Assembly: GCA_904066235.2 (NCBI GenBank)
Contig: CAJFCV020000003.1
Location: 8,246,001 to 8,310,000 of the forward strand
From: Bursaphelenchus xylophilus
Taxonomy: Eukaryota > Nematoda > Chromadorea > Rhabditida > Aphelenchoididae
DNA length: 64,000 nt
Direction: 5' to 3'
In this document: positions 1 through 26,349 of the stretch, piece by piece
How positions within the stretch are numbered: the first letter of the stretch is position 1
Layout: each line of letters starts with the position of its first letter
The notes under the pieces: generated by a model
Seen by the model: only the letters and a program-made list of their open reading frames with translations
Databases searched by the model: none
What the model was told of the DNA's origin: nothing
Program-made: the position numbers and the translations under genes

Positions 1-68
1 TTTTTTTTCACCAACGCTTGACGCATTGCCTTGAACTTAATTTAGTCATCATTTTCCTAATTTTTCAG

Positions 69-697
69 TCACTTGAATCAGGCATGTACATAGGAGACTA
101 CCCTCCAAACCTATGCGAGCCATTCGGCGAGATGGTCCAAACGAGAAAGGCCCATGGAACTGACAGTTTATTGCTAATGAACCATTCACGGTAAACAACA
201 AATTCTTGTGGAAAAACATAAAAGTTTAGTGTCACTTTTGGAGCCAACACGTATGATTGGAACGTTTTCATTGCCGCAGGGCCAAAGTTTGTATTTAATC
301 AAAACCCCGCGACCAAATTCTTTGGTCGATTAGTTGCAGAGAAACGGATTTCGGAGAAAGATTTCCAGGCCCTTCCCCCGAATATTACGGTACCTTTACC
401 CGGTATTGGACATGTTGTAATTTTGAGAGAAAGCTTTTACGCGAAGGATGGTGGCTTTTACTACCCACTTTACATTATTGGAGTATGTTTAGTCGTGTAG
501 ATTATGCTCGATCATTTTGGCAATCTACATTGCTATTTTAGGGATGGGCCGGCGATTTTGGATTGAACCAAGCGACTATCAAGGATAAGTGCTTTAGATT
601 GGACAAAACAAGCGGAGAATGGACTTGGGGATTCTCCCATAGAACCATTAAACCTGAAATTGGAATAACAAGGGCGTTCAATTGGTCTGTACAATAA
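69..697 (+). CDS. Partial secreted aspartic-protease-like protein (pseudo-enzyme), copy 1
   Basis: The 5' part lies outside the window. Three exons are readable: 69-190, 230-482 and 542-697, joined in phase by introns of 39 and 59 nt. The product is the C-terminal part of a paralogue of the gene at 898-2379. Both share a GMYIG block, a GPxFxFN block, a GGFYxPxY block and the closing FGLNQ, KDKC, RLDKTS, W-W-G block. The order of blocks resembles the C-terminal lobe of pepsin-like (A1) proteases: a lobe-opening Gly-rich strand, the active-site strand, then a closing region like WILGDxFLR. Where the second catalytic DTG/DSG should be, this copy reads IAAGPKF, so no Asp is present. The assignment to the A1 fold is an inference from spaced motifs. 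The paralogy itself is seen directly. Confidence 0.55.
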
Positions 698-897
698 TGA
701 AAGATGTTTATGATTTGAATTTGCCATGCCTTATAATTAATCAGTTTTATTAATTAGTCGTGATATAAAAGTTTAAAATGCTTTACGTTATGAAGATTTA
801 AATAAATGGCTGTTTGTCATCCCGCTTCCATATTAGACCAATAAAATGTAATAAAAATTCAAATAAGCACATAGGGAGGATCATTCTCCTTTCTTTA

Positions 898-2379
898 ATG
901 GATTTAAAGATGATTTTTCAGCTGTGTCTAATATTCATATTGCTGCAATCGAAAGCAAAATGTGTAATCTACGCACCGGCACAGTACTACCCGGGTGAGA
1001 AGACGCTGGAATAGTCTGAAAGGAGCCTGGTTTTAGAGCATGGAGTAATTACTTTATATATCGGTAACCCAGCAAAAACCTTTAATGTGGAAATGACAAT
1101 TTTCGAAGCGAGTTTTCTAACAGTAACAATGTTCTCGTCTCAGTGTTTGCTCGAGAAATGCTTGACTTTCAGGACCATTGTAAATGGGCTGGATGATCGG
1201 TGAGCTAAAGAGTTGTAAAGGCCGACATCTCCAACATCTTTTATTCTTCCTTATTTCAGAAGGGCCGAAAAAATTATCGATGTGAACCTTGCGCCCGGTC
1301 TCGTGTTGCGATATTTCAAGGAAAAATCCTTTCTTTTCAAGGTGAGTGCAATTAGCGCTGCAAATGCTGTTTAGGTTGGAAATTACAGCTTTAACGGTTC
1401 GCTGGCAACTGTTCGTAAAACCCCTGACAGCGACGCAGAAACAGATACTCTGGAGTCCAGGACCTTCAACAATTATGATGGATACCTGCCTATGATCTTC
1501 CGTGGCAATGAGCCCAATTTTTTTAATGAGGCCATTGTGGGGGTGGCTGAAAAGATGATTACATTTGTTCCGACTAGTCCTTCGGTAGGTTTGGAAAGCA
1601 TTTTGGCGAAATAATGATAGGTATTTCGTTCCACAAACACCTTTCATATACCAGCTCTGCCTGCAGCGTAAAAGTTAAAACTTTTAAAGATTGATAAGTG
1701 CCCAAAGCAGGTCATGCTCACAAAATAAAAAAAAATATCATAGAGCGCTTCTTCAATTATATACAAAAATCATAGTTTTTCTCTTAAAGCCTTGTTTTAT
1801 TGTACAGCAAGGATCGTATTTCAGTCTCACCACGCTGGGATGTATATTGGAGCGGTTCCTGAGAATCTCTGCAACTTCCAAAACACCACTTTAGTTCCGA
1901 TTGGGCTCATTTCCACTGCTGCCCAAGTAGACCGAGCCCTTATGGCCAACGTAAAGTAAGCAAAATTATGATTATTTTTTCAAATTTACACTAAAAATTT
2001 TAGTGTCAGCTACGCCAAGCCAGATTCTGAGTTCAAGCAGGAGAAATGGGACGTTCTCCTTCGGTTCGGCCCCTTTTTTTCATTCAACTCCCAAACATCG
2101 AATCTTTTCTTCGGCGGACTGGCTAACAAGCATATCGTAGAAGAGGACTTTGCTAAATTACCTGAAGTCATCATCGTTTCTTTGCCAGGAGAGAAAGAAT
2201 TAAAAATCCCGATCAAAGCCATGTACAACAAAAGAGGCGGCTTTTATGAACCAGGCTATGTTTTGGATGAATCTGCCCAATTTGGGCTGAATCAGAATAT
2301 CATTCGAGATAAGTGCATCCGACTGGATAAGACAAGTAACGACTGGTACTGGGGATTGGGCGACAGGATTGATCAATAA
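898..2379 (+). CDS. Secreted aspartic-protease-like pseudo-enzyme, copy 2
   Basis: Seven exons: 898-994, 1037-1199, 1260-1341, 1375-1588, 1621-1667, 1825-1955 and 2004-2379, giving 369 aa in frame. Residues 1-22 form a signal peptide (hydrophobic FQLCLIFILL). The N-lobe resembles peptidase family A1: LYIGNPAKTFNVE aligns with the usual IGTPPQxFxV strand, but MTIFEAS stands where DTGSS should be. Later, NNYDGYLPMIF resembles the fDGILGLGF flap-side strand. In the C-lobe, LLRFGPFF stands where the second DTG is expected. Both catalytic Asp residues therefore look lost, which points to a secreted binding or decoy role rather than proteolysis. The exon 4 to 5 junction only closes in frame with a 32-nt intron using a weak GTTTGG donor; the better GTAGGT donor 4 nt upstream breaks the frame. 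ATG 910 is an alternative start. Exon calls are fairly secure; the fold assignment is moderate. Confidence 0.6.
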
Positions 2380-2736
2380 TATCAAGTCTAATTCTACAGA
2401 TAATATAATAAATTTTTTTATCAAAGGTGCTTTGTGGTTCGAAAATAGTCGGAAATACTTGCATTACGGCTATTCTTTGATGATTCGTTGTAAAATTGCA
2501 GTTTTACGACACCCGTCTTTTGGGTAAAATTCTCCCACCACGAAAACATTTGAGCGGCAAAATTTATTTGAAAATTCTCTGCTGATTTTGCGCGGTTGAA
2601 AACGACCTTTTCTCGGTTTTGGACAGCAGTTTTTTACTCCGGAAGTCAGAACCTAAAGTAATATTGCGCTTTATGTTATCCTTTGTTCTTTTTGCCGCCT
2701 AAAGCAATATTTTGATTTGATAATATGGGAATTTTC

Positions 2737-2738
2737 AG
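2737..2738 (+). promoter_or_regulatory. Probable spliced-leader trans-splice acceptor of the polo-like kinase
   Basis: A perfect 3' splice site, ATTTTCAG, ends two bases before the ATG at 2741, and no upstream exon with a matching donor is evident. In nematodes this layout marks trans-splicing of a spliced leader. Confidence 0.5.
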
Positions 2739-2740
2739 CT

Positions 2741-5138
2741 ATGAGCGATTCTCGATCTAAACCAGTAATAAAAGATGTTCCCTTGGTGGTAAAGGGCAAG
2801 ATTGAGGGTCGCTTGACCGAATTCCAACGAGGAAAGTTCTTAGGGAAGGGAGGATTTGCCAGGTGTTATGAATTAATTCGAAGCGACGAGATTTATGCCG
2901 GAAAATGTATCTCCAAGACCTTGTTGATGAAGAAGAGCCAGCGAGAGAAGGTGAGGATCGTTACTTTTGTCCTCTTTTTGCGTTTAGATTTTGTTGAAGA
3001 AGACCAACTGGGCGTTGCTTTAGGTTGTCCAAGAGATCAAAATCCATTCGACTTTAAAACACCCAAATGTTGTCAACATTTTGGGACATTTTGAGGATGA
3101 CGAGAATGTTTATGTCTTGTTGGAGTTGTGTGCTCGACGATCATTGATGGAGCTCAGCAAACGTCGACGAACAGTCACAGAACCCGAAGCTCGATATTTC
3201 ACGGATCAGGTAATACTGGTGTTAAAAGCATAGCTTCCAGCAGTTATGATCTTTTCTTCCGAGGAAAGGTACTTTTACTCCCATCTCCATTGCTTTTGAT
3301 GTTTGCTTCACCATTTCAAAATCAATTTTCAATTCTATCTTTTAGTTGGTTGCTGGATGTGAATATCTCCATTCCCAGAAGATTATTCACAGAGATCTGA
3401 AACTTGGAAACCTCTTTCTCAATGATGATATCGTCCTAAAGATTGGAGACTTTGGTTTAGCCACAAAGGTTGAATTTGACGGACAAAAGAAGCAAACTTT
3501 ATGTGGAACTCCCAATTATATTGCTCCAGAGATGTTGATGAAGGCCGGGCATTCCTATGGAGTTGATATTTGGGCGATTGGATGCATCTTGTACACTCTT
3601 CTTTGTGGCAAACCGCCGTTCGAAACCGAGTCTCTCAAAGTAAATTTTTTTAATGTTTAACTCGATTTGCGTGGTGAATATCCCAATTTCTCAATTTTGA
3701 TCTGATTCTTCTATTATTTGCAGCAAACCTATTCCAAGATCAAAACTAACGATTATATTATCCCCAAAAGGATTGGTCAAGATGCCTGTAATCTGATCAA
3801 TGCTCTTCTGGCTGCCCATCCGGAAAATCGACCAAGCGTATTTGATATTCGAAAGCATCCCTTCTTTACCGATGGATTCATGCCCAAGGCCCTTCCCACT
3901 TCTTGTTTGGTCTCGGCTCCTAGATTCAATGTGGACGCGGTCTCCGGAGGCCCTATTCCACATGGAACTAGGATGCATTTGGGAGACCCGGTGAACCAGA
4001 TGAACGCCCTCAAGCTGAGAAACGAACCATCGCCAAGAGTGAAGCAGGTCAGAGCGATTGGATCACATAATGAGAAGAATTATTTGTGCTATATTATTAA
4101 TGCCAAGTTTTATTTTAGGATGCCTCAGTGGTCATTGCCACGACCCGAGCTCCCGCCGATCAGGATGAAATCAGCATCAACGACCACTTGGAGAAACTTT
4201 GCCGAATCTTGTCTCCATTCCTCAACGAGGGAATCAGAAGAGATACTCCGAGTAAGGCGGTCATGTATAATATAATTTTTTATTGTGTTAAACATAATTT
4301 TTGTGTTTAGTGGATGTCCAAGAGCAAGATCCGGCCTCTGCTCCGATCTATTGGATTGCCAAATGGGTGGACTACTCGAACAAATATGGGCTATCGTATC
4401 AATTATCAGATGAGAGTGTTGGAGTTATTTTTAACGATCAGACCAAGGCTATTGTGGACAGAACTGGAGAGTAAGTTACGTTTTGGGTTTACAGATGACG
4501 GGTAAACGGTATTACAAATTCTTTTTAGGAACATACAATACACGGAGAGGGATAATACTGAGATGTATTACACCATGTCCCAATATCCACCAGTTTTGGA
4601 AAAGAAGTTGACATTGCTCAGATACTTCCGCGGATACATGTCTAAGCACTTGCTTACGGCTGGCCAGAGCATGAAGAGACAAGGAGATGAACTCTCCCGC
4701 TTGCCGCAGATGACTGTCTGGTTCAGAACAACTTCGGCCATCATCTTCTTGATGACTGATGGAACTTTGCAAGTCAATTTCTTTGAGGTGAGGAGATATT
4801 GGGGGGTATTTGTGGCCAGAGTTGGGTATCTCGTATTTTAGAGCTGTCGGGAACGATGAAAATTTTATTTGGGATATTAATTTGTTTTATCTTTGCTTCA
4901 GGACCACACCAAGATCATTATTTCATCGGTGATGACTGCCGCCACCTATATCAATGTCAAGCGAGAGTGCCAGACCTACCAGCTGAAGCATCTCGAAGAA
5001 GGATGTCCCCATGACATCCAACGCCGTCTCGCTTATGCGAAGGCAATGGCCGATCGCCTCCTCAAGAGAAGACTCCCAACCCCAGGTGTTGCCGGCCCCT
5101 CCTCGGGCGAACCCGCGCATGTTATAGAGATCAACTAG
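2741..5138 (+). CDS. plk-1: Polo-like kinase 1 (Ser/Thr mitotic kinase)
   Basis: Eight exons: 2741-2950, 3024-3209, 3346-3639, 3724-4047, 4119-4251, 4311-4470, 4529-4787 and 4902-5138 (600 aa). It is a cell-cycle kinase acting at centrosomes, kinetochores and the midzone. The kinase domain begins with the polo-type [10 protein letters not shown] loop (about residues 36-45), followed by YAGK as the ATP-binding Lys. The catalytic loop is HRDLKLGN and the metal-binding motif is DFG. The T-loop [15 protein letters not shown] carries the activating Thr at the position of human T210. The C-terminal half holds two polo boxes: [13 protein letters not shown] includes the tryptophan used for phosphopeptide binding, and FEDHTKIII supplies the His/Lys pincer. 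The length equals that of canonical PLK1. The next gene starts 750 bp downstream on the same strand. Symbol follows the C. elegans orthologue; another nematode paralogue such as plk-2 cannot be excluded. Confidence 0.96.
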
Positions 5139-5887
5139 TAAGAGATGATTAACTGGATTAAGAACTACTTTGTAATTTGTTACATTCCTGACTCGAGATC
5201 ACAAATAAAACTAAATACATGTCAAGGATAATGTAAAAATCTAGTGTAATGTAACTTTGTTTGTGTAATAAACTGTGTTTGAAGTGTTGGTGGTCTGAAT
5301 ATGAATAATGGCGTTGAAGAAGTCGTCCTTTTAATGTTGGGTTGGGGCCAGGAGGTCAATGGATTAACTGGCCTTTTAGATAATCCCCCAAGGCTCTCCG
5401 GTTGTGACATGTCGAATTAAATAACCAGAACTTAATTTGCATATCCATGGACTGCGGTTATAAGAAGAAGAAGGGACCTTTGCAATGTTTCAAAAAGGTT
5501 TTTGGAGTCTAACCAGCACATCATGGATAATATAAAAAATAATTGAATTATCCTGACCTACTTTGTGAATAGGGACACCGGAAAGAAACGGCTTGTTTTG
5601 TATGTCATTTTGTTTATAATTTAATTATCCTATTTGTGAAATGTTCCGAATCCGAGGAAGCCCTTCCTCATCAAAATTTGCGGGCCCACTGGTGATGATG
5701 ATGAATGTGGGGAGGTTGGATGGAATTACCATCCGCCACACGACGTTCTAATCTCATTTACACGAAGTCGGATGTACTTCTTCCAAAAGTCGTCCAGATT
5801 CTTTGTTTTTCGGCCCAGATTCCTGAGCTTTTTTTGCATGGTTCTATTCTATTGTGAGAATATTTAAGAATTGTTTTGTTTTTAGGG
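5139..5887. other. Intergenic stretch between plk-1 and the NALCN gene
   Basis: It holds the plk-1 3' UTR, with a consensus AATAAA at 5204-5209, and the likely promoter of the NALCN gene. I see no coding potential; the open frames here are short and have no recognisable motif. Confidence 0.6.
5884..5885 (+). promoter_or_regulatory. Probable trans-splice acceptor of the NALCN gene
   Basis: TTTTAG ends two bases before the ATG at 5888, within a T-rich tract. It would serve spliced-leader addition in a nematode; a cis-intron from a missed 5' UTR exon is the alternative. Confidence 0.4.
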
Positions 5888-20891
<15,004 letters not shown>

Positions 20892-21327
20892 GTAGTTTAG
20901 ACATCTACCATTCAACTTTCATGCGACTCACACCGGTTTACAACTTACGATACTCAAATTTTTATTTTTTTATGGTGCCAAAGAACTCTATGCAATGAAT
21001 AATAACGGGTATATAAAGTTTTATCATTACTGGAATCTCGATTTTTTGGTTGTGTAATCAATTGACCCGTCAAGTCATCAAATATTCCGAAGAAAAACAT
21101 TCAAATGATACACTTACAGGAATCACCCATAAAAATGCCGGAATCGGTATTGTTTTTTGATTTACAGGAGCTCGGCGATAACGGCGCACGACCTCATTCC
21201 TCGGTATCCATTTTATGAGGGTGCGAAAAAACCTTGCAGATTTTATCTGCCGTCGGCAGGTTTGAGGTCAAATTTCGACTCCCCAAATCTTCAAAAAACA
21301 GAATTTTATTTTTTGGTTGGCATCACA
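20892..21327 (+). other. Intergenic stretch between the NALCN gene and the membrane protein gene
   Basis: It contains the NALCN 3' UTR and the presumptive promoter and leader of the next gene. TTTACAG near 21162-21168 and TTGCAG near 21235 could serve as trans-splice or cis-splice acceptors. No coding motif is visible. Confidence 0.5.
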
Positions 21328-22524
21328 ATGAAGGCCTCAAATTGTGTTCTAATTATTATGTTTCTAATTCTGACGGCCTTGCTGTCATTAATCGTTTTAT
21401 TTATATTTATGACAGAGGAGCCCCAGATTTTGAGGAAAGGGAAGAGTAAGATGCTTAATGAAACGACTACGATGAAGCCGGCCAATTTGGCGATAGCTGC
21501 GGGGACGGCAAAGACGGTGGAGAAAAAGGTGATGGAAAATGGTACCAGTACTACTACTACTGCGATCACACCGACCACTACGTCAACTACAACATCAACT
21601 AGTCCGAAGACAACTCCAATGACCGAGATCTCGTTTTTCACTTCCTCGGATGATATCTTTTCATTGGACCAACAACCTAAACAGTCATTGACCAAAGTTT
21701 CAAAACTGGATCTTCAGAATCCAGGAAAGATTATCGGATTAACAGTCCGAGATGGTCAATTACTTCATGTTGCCAAATCACACGGCGAAATTGATATTCT
21801 GAATTCAACTTCTTTTGAATTCTTGAGGAGTTTACATACATCTACTACTATTCATCGGATTGGTTACTTTGAGGATGGAAAGATGGCTGTGAATGAGGCT
21901 ATTAACTCCACTTTGAATATCTATGACGTGGAGGGAAGGGTCATCAATCAGTTGGGCATTGAATATCAAGTGCTAGATTTGAAGATCTTCAACGATACGG
22001 TATGTTATGCATATTGTTTTTTGATTAGCTCAGTTCTTACGGGTTCATGAAGCTGTCGATGCAAATTTATAACGTCTTTTTGAAATGCCAAATTTCAGAT
22101 CTATGTTCTAAGCAGGACCAACTCCACAGTTTATGTTTACGACAAAAAACTGGAGCTAACCAGTGAGATCAAACTCTCAGAGGTTCCAAAAGAGAGTTGC
22201 AACTTTATCCTTCCCACAGAATCCTCTCTCTACTTCTCCTGTCAATCCGGAATCATAAAATCATCGTCAAACGGAACCATCATCGGTTCTGCCTCAATCC
22301 CTGGTGGTTCTTATTCCCTGGCCCTTCTTCAAAATGTCGATGAAATTTGGGCAGCTCAACGGGGTCGGGCGGAATTCCACGTCTACTCTGAAGATCTTAA
22401 ATTTGTGAAAAGAGTCATCGCCGACCACGAGGAGACGGCGCTCTGGTCGAATGTTGTGAAGCAAGACGATTTATTGTACTGTTTGGATTATGTTATCAAC
22501 TCGATTACTGTCTATCGGATATAA
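21328..22524 (+). CDS. Unrecognised type II membrane protein with Thr-rich stalk and a propeller-like ectodomain
   Basis: Two exons, 21328-21999 and 22099-22524, give 365 aa. I do not recognise the family. Residues 6-30 form one strongly hydrophobic helix with no obvious cleavage site. It is followed by a Lys/Arg-bearing segment and, at about 65-100, a Thr/Ser/Pro tract (TTTT, TTTSTTTSTS) typical of O-glycosylated stalks. The remaining 240 residues are a series of short beta-strand-like units with N-x-S/T sites (NSTS, NSTL, NDTI, NSTV, NGTI) and phrases such as LHVAKSHGEIDILN, STLNIYDVEGRVI and STVYVYDKKLEL. These look like blades of an extracellular beta-propeller (NHL or olfactomedin-like), but no family signature is clear. 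An upstream in-frame extension to 21157 exists; it lacks an ATG-proximal signal and I did not use it. Confidence 0.7.
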
Positions 22525-25500
22525 ACAATTACTTAAGAAAAAAGTCATCACACCTAAATTTGATCATTCTGGCCATTTTTTACTTCCTTGTACAGTTTAC
22601 CCCCGTTAAAAATGATTTCTGAAACCTTTTGGCCACTCTGCGTGGTTTGACACATTCTTCATGCTGAACACGTGGCCAGAATTTCGTTTTACGTGTCCAA
22701 CATCACCTGCTAATTGAACTTCTAAACTTGTTTCGCATTCGGCTTCCTGGTCGACCAAGATGGAATTCCTTTCCAGACAAATTTCTTGGATATTTTACAA
22801 TAAAGTCACGTTTTTTCGGAGCGTACCGGAATCGTTTATCCTTTGTACTTTGTCCTTTATCGGAATTTTGCTGCGGGGATCGGGAAAAACGAAACAGTTG
22901 GCGCCTGAGGCCCCGCGATGGCCATTCACGTGAAGTCTGCTGATGGATTATTTGTATTGTTTTGAGTGCATTTGTTGTAAAGGTCATTGGGAAACGGGCA
23001 ATTTGAAGAAGGCAGAGAGAAAAAGAAGTTTCTGGCCGTCAGAGACAAGACCAAGAGTTTAGTTGTGCAAAAGAATGCACGTGACTCTTGTCAGCTGACG
23101 ACACGAATGTTTGAGCGGTGCTCGTCATGACATTGACAAGTTTTTGCTGACGTTTGTGGATTGGATTACATTGCAACTCGAAGAACGAGCAAGGTTTTGG
23201 CTCTTCTTTGCTTTACGAAGATCAGAACAAACGTTTTGCATAGCAATATAAAGTTTGCAACGATATGACAATATGTTTATACAAAATCATTCTGAAAACT
23301 CTTTGTTGGCTCTGGCATAGTGCAGATTTCCCTTATGCGAGCTCAATTTCAATTTCAATTTATTTACACTAATCACATGCAAAAAAATCATGGAGTGTAT
23401 CATAACGGTTTCCATTGTCCGGTCAGTGTAAGATCGCTCCACCGGAGACCATGATTCTTGCCAGTATCGTCGATCCATCTCATCCTGAAGCGCCCAAACG
23501 GTCGTGTATAGGGGGATGTCGAATTCATGCTGATCACTTCCGTTTCCCACGATTTCTTGAATTGCTTCAATTTTCCCTCGGTTTGGATTGATCTAACATT
23601 GACAGTATGAACTTGAAATCCATTACGATGAAGAGCTACTGTCCCAGGCGAAGCCCTTTGTGCCCGCAACGGCTGTCAATGCAAAAATAACCTCATAGTG
23701 CAGTATTCAGTACAGTGCTGACGATTTAAAAAATGCGTTTTAGGTACTACATGAGGTTGAAAATACGATTTTGAAGTTTTACAAGACAAATTTTGGATTT
23801 TGTTGAAATTTGGCGAAATCATGCCTCATAACATGCAAATTCTTTGTGCTGAATTTCCAAGACCTCCAGGCAAAGCTTAAAAAGTTTTAAGTTTAAAATC
23901 TCAGATTCGCTTTCTCGTTAGAAAGTTCTAGTCATCATTTATTTTAACCTTCATAGAAACTCTCTGCTTCGTATCTTAAGATTTTTTTTTGTGAATGAAT
24001 TATGACTCCACTACATGTGTATTATCCCCAGAGTTTTTGTGCTTTCTATTCCTTCGAATGGCAAGGTGAGAAAAGGAAAAAGTCTAAAGTCCTTTGTTGC
24101 TCACTGTCAAATCATCCGCCTGGTAAACAACACTCCGTTTCAATAACTCAACAAGTTCTCATCCACGTGTTCCCAACCTCACATCCACCCCCTTTCCACC
24201 CCATTCTTTATCGGCGCTAAACTTTGTCCGTCGTCCATTTCATCATGCTTTCTTTGCACGCACACGCCTTGATTTCTGATTGTTTTAAAAATAGTTTTAT
24301 TATTGTGTTGATGCCGTCTATAAAGAAACGCCTGACTCACAACCCTTATCAACTCCGAGGTTCTGCAGAAAGAGGGTGGCTGAGCATGTGGCTGTTTGCA
24401 AAGAAAATAATGCAAGAGTATCTATAAATGTTTACCACGAACTCATACATGATCTTAGACATCAGAGTGCATGTTGATCTCTCATTTGCCGTCCAAAATA
24501 TTGATTTTCAGGACAGCCGCCGGTCCAGAAAACTCCAGAGAACAGCCTCCACGTGAGGGTTCACGTGAAACTTGGTAGAAGTTTTAGCGGAGGAAATACC
24601 GGTTGGCGGGCGTCACTTTCCATAGACTCGTGATTTATGTCCAAAACGTGCGATCACGAGGGCTGGGAAGATGAGAAACAAGTCTAATTAGAGAGCAGCT
24701 AGAGGTGTCGGGAGTTTGGGAAAGATCCCGTTGTAAGTTATGGGCACGTTTGTAAAATCGAATAAGGTTTACAAAAAAGGGAAGAGTCACGAGATATTTC
24801 AAGGAATTACAAATTTGGAGATAACAAGGCTGGAATGTCGAGAATGGAAGTAAGGGAGAATATTGTGAAGGAGAGTATTGTAAGAGAATTTGCACACAAA
24901 CACAGGATAACATCTGTACTAGTCAGTTTTTTGGTAATGACGATGTGCTGGTTTATGTCATGATTTTCTTACAATGGCGCATTGGTCGTGTAGATCGTCG
25001 TTATGATGTTTGGTTTTGCCTACTTTTCGTGGATCGCCTTAAGCATTGATTGCCTTTTCCCCTTTTCTTAAAGCCCCATGAATTCGAAAGAGTATAGATT
25101 GAAGTGCACTCTGACGTTCCAGAGACTCATCGAACACGCACATTCCGCGTCTTAGAAACATCAGAAAAAAAACCCCCCATGAATTAATTGGAAGGCCTGT
25201 AAATTCATTAGGGCTTCTTTGTTCACCCCCAAATTCCATTGTGCGGCATATCGCTTCGCCTTCCTCGCGGCGCTCACGTGCTCCCGACGCCCTTTTAGAA
25301 GCGACGCTCTTTGGACCCGATTCAAAAACACTGGAAGCGAAGAGCGGAGCGCCCGAAGAAACGAATCACATGGCGGTTTTGTAAAGTCGAAACGTCTCCT
25401 CCGACACCTCGTTTGGAAGCGCATGGTCCTCGCGGGAGGGCGCGTGACTTGCGAGACGATTGCGACTTCAGCTGATCGGCAGATGCATCGATGAAAGTCC

Positions 25501-26349
25501 GCAAAGCCGACGGGATGGCGATGAAAAGAGACCTTGAGCAGAAAGGGGGATTGGAGGGGGAATTCGGTGATGGAAGATACGATGACGTCCTACGTACATA
25601 GGGCATATTGCAGAGAGGTGACGTAGCCTCCTTTCTGCAAATTGTGGAGAACATTGATATAAAATATATCGAACAGTCGATAAAAAATAATTGATAGCTT
25701 TAGAAATGCTTTCTTTGAAAAATTGAGATCTTCAATTATCGGATTAACCTCCCCGATATCTTGTATACTATTCAACCCTTCCCCAAATCCAAAAATTAGC
25801 CGAGTCCAATGAGTTCTTTGAGTTTATTATCACTAAATTTGGCGGTGTTTTACGCTCACCGACGGCGGTTTTCTGCGCCTCAGACAACAACAAAATGAAT
25901 ACCGGGGGTATAAGTAACAACGAAATAGAAACGACCCGAGAGACCTACAATCTTTGGGAGAATTGGAAGAAAACGGAGGCACAGCATCGATGGCGAGACG
26001 TCTCTAATAAATAGTGTGTTAAAGCCGAGTTAAAAGCAAAATATTAAGGGGTTCCTAAAGGCAAAAAAGATGACTCCATTTTCGTCCAGAAACTGGAATC
26101 CGAATAAACCGAGGAAGATAGCGATGTGAGAGCGAGTAAGCTCGGGATGGACTACTTTTTATGACTAACAGACTTTGTTTTCCGACTTAAAATCGCATAG
26201 TTATCATGGTTTCCTAGGCCTTCGCTCACTCTCACATCGATTACCCGTTTGGCGTTTTGTGTGTTTCTGTGGAATACAAACGAGACGACTACAACACTAG
26301 AAGATCATTGCGATGAGAACGTTGGGTGTGTGGTAAGGCCCTGTGGCAT
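22525..26349. other. Non-coding interval between the membrane protein gene and mdl-1
   Basis: This is 3.8 kb without a supported gene, apart from a LINE remnant at 23343-23669. It is the 3' flank of mdl-1 and of the membrane protein gene, which converge here. Seven CACGTG hexamers lie in it, at 22669, 22927, 23078, 24164, 24550, 24562 and 25275. Several GC-rich open frames around 25.2-25.6 kb overlap on both strands without any domain I recognise. Confidence 0.5.
23343..23669 (-). mobile_element. Internally deleted non-LTR retrotransposon (LINE) remnant
   Basis: On the minus strand a frame from 23669 reads VHTVNVRSIQTEGKLKQF, the usual opening strand of an apurinic-type LINE endonuclease (xxxNVRTLxxxGKLxxL). 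Within 30 residues it passes to GRFRMRWIDDTGK followed by WSDL and W, which matches the extreme C-terminus of RTE/CR1-like reverse transcriptases (GRPxxRWxDDIxK). The frame then stops and is followed by repeats of TTGAAA (AAATTGAAATTGAAATTG), a typical LINE 3' tail. Endonuclease start, RT end and tail in the right order mean the middle of the element has been deleted. It is not functional. Confidence 0.55.

Noticed and set aside
1117..1647. 176-codon open frame on the minus strand
   Set aside because: It is antisense to exons 2-5 of the aspartic-protease-like gene and crosses their well-defined splice sites.
2717..2740. Upstream extension of the polo-like kinase frame
   Set aside because: It would start at a non-ATG codon and crosses a TTTTCAG acceptor. 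The ATG at 2741 gives the normal 600-aa length.
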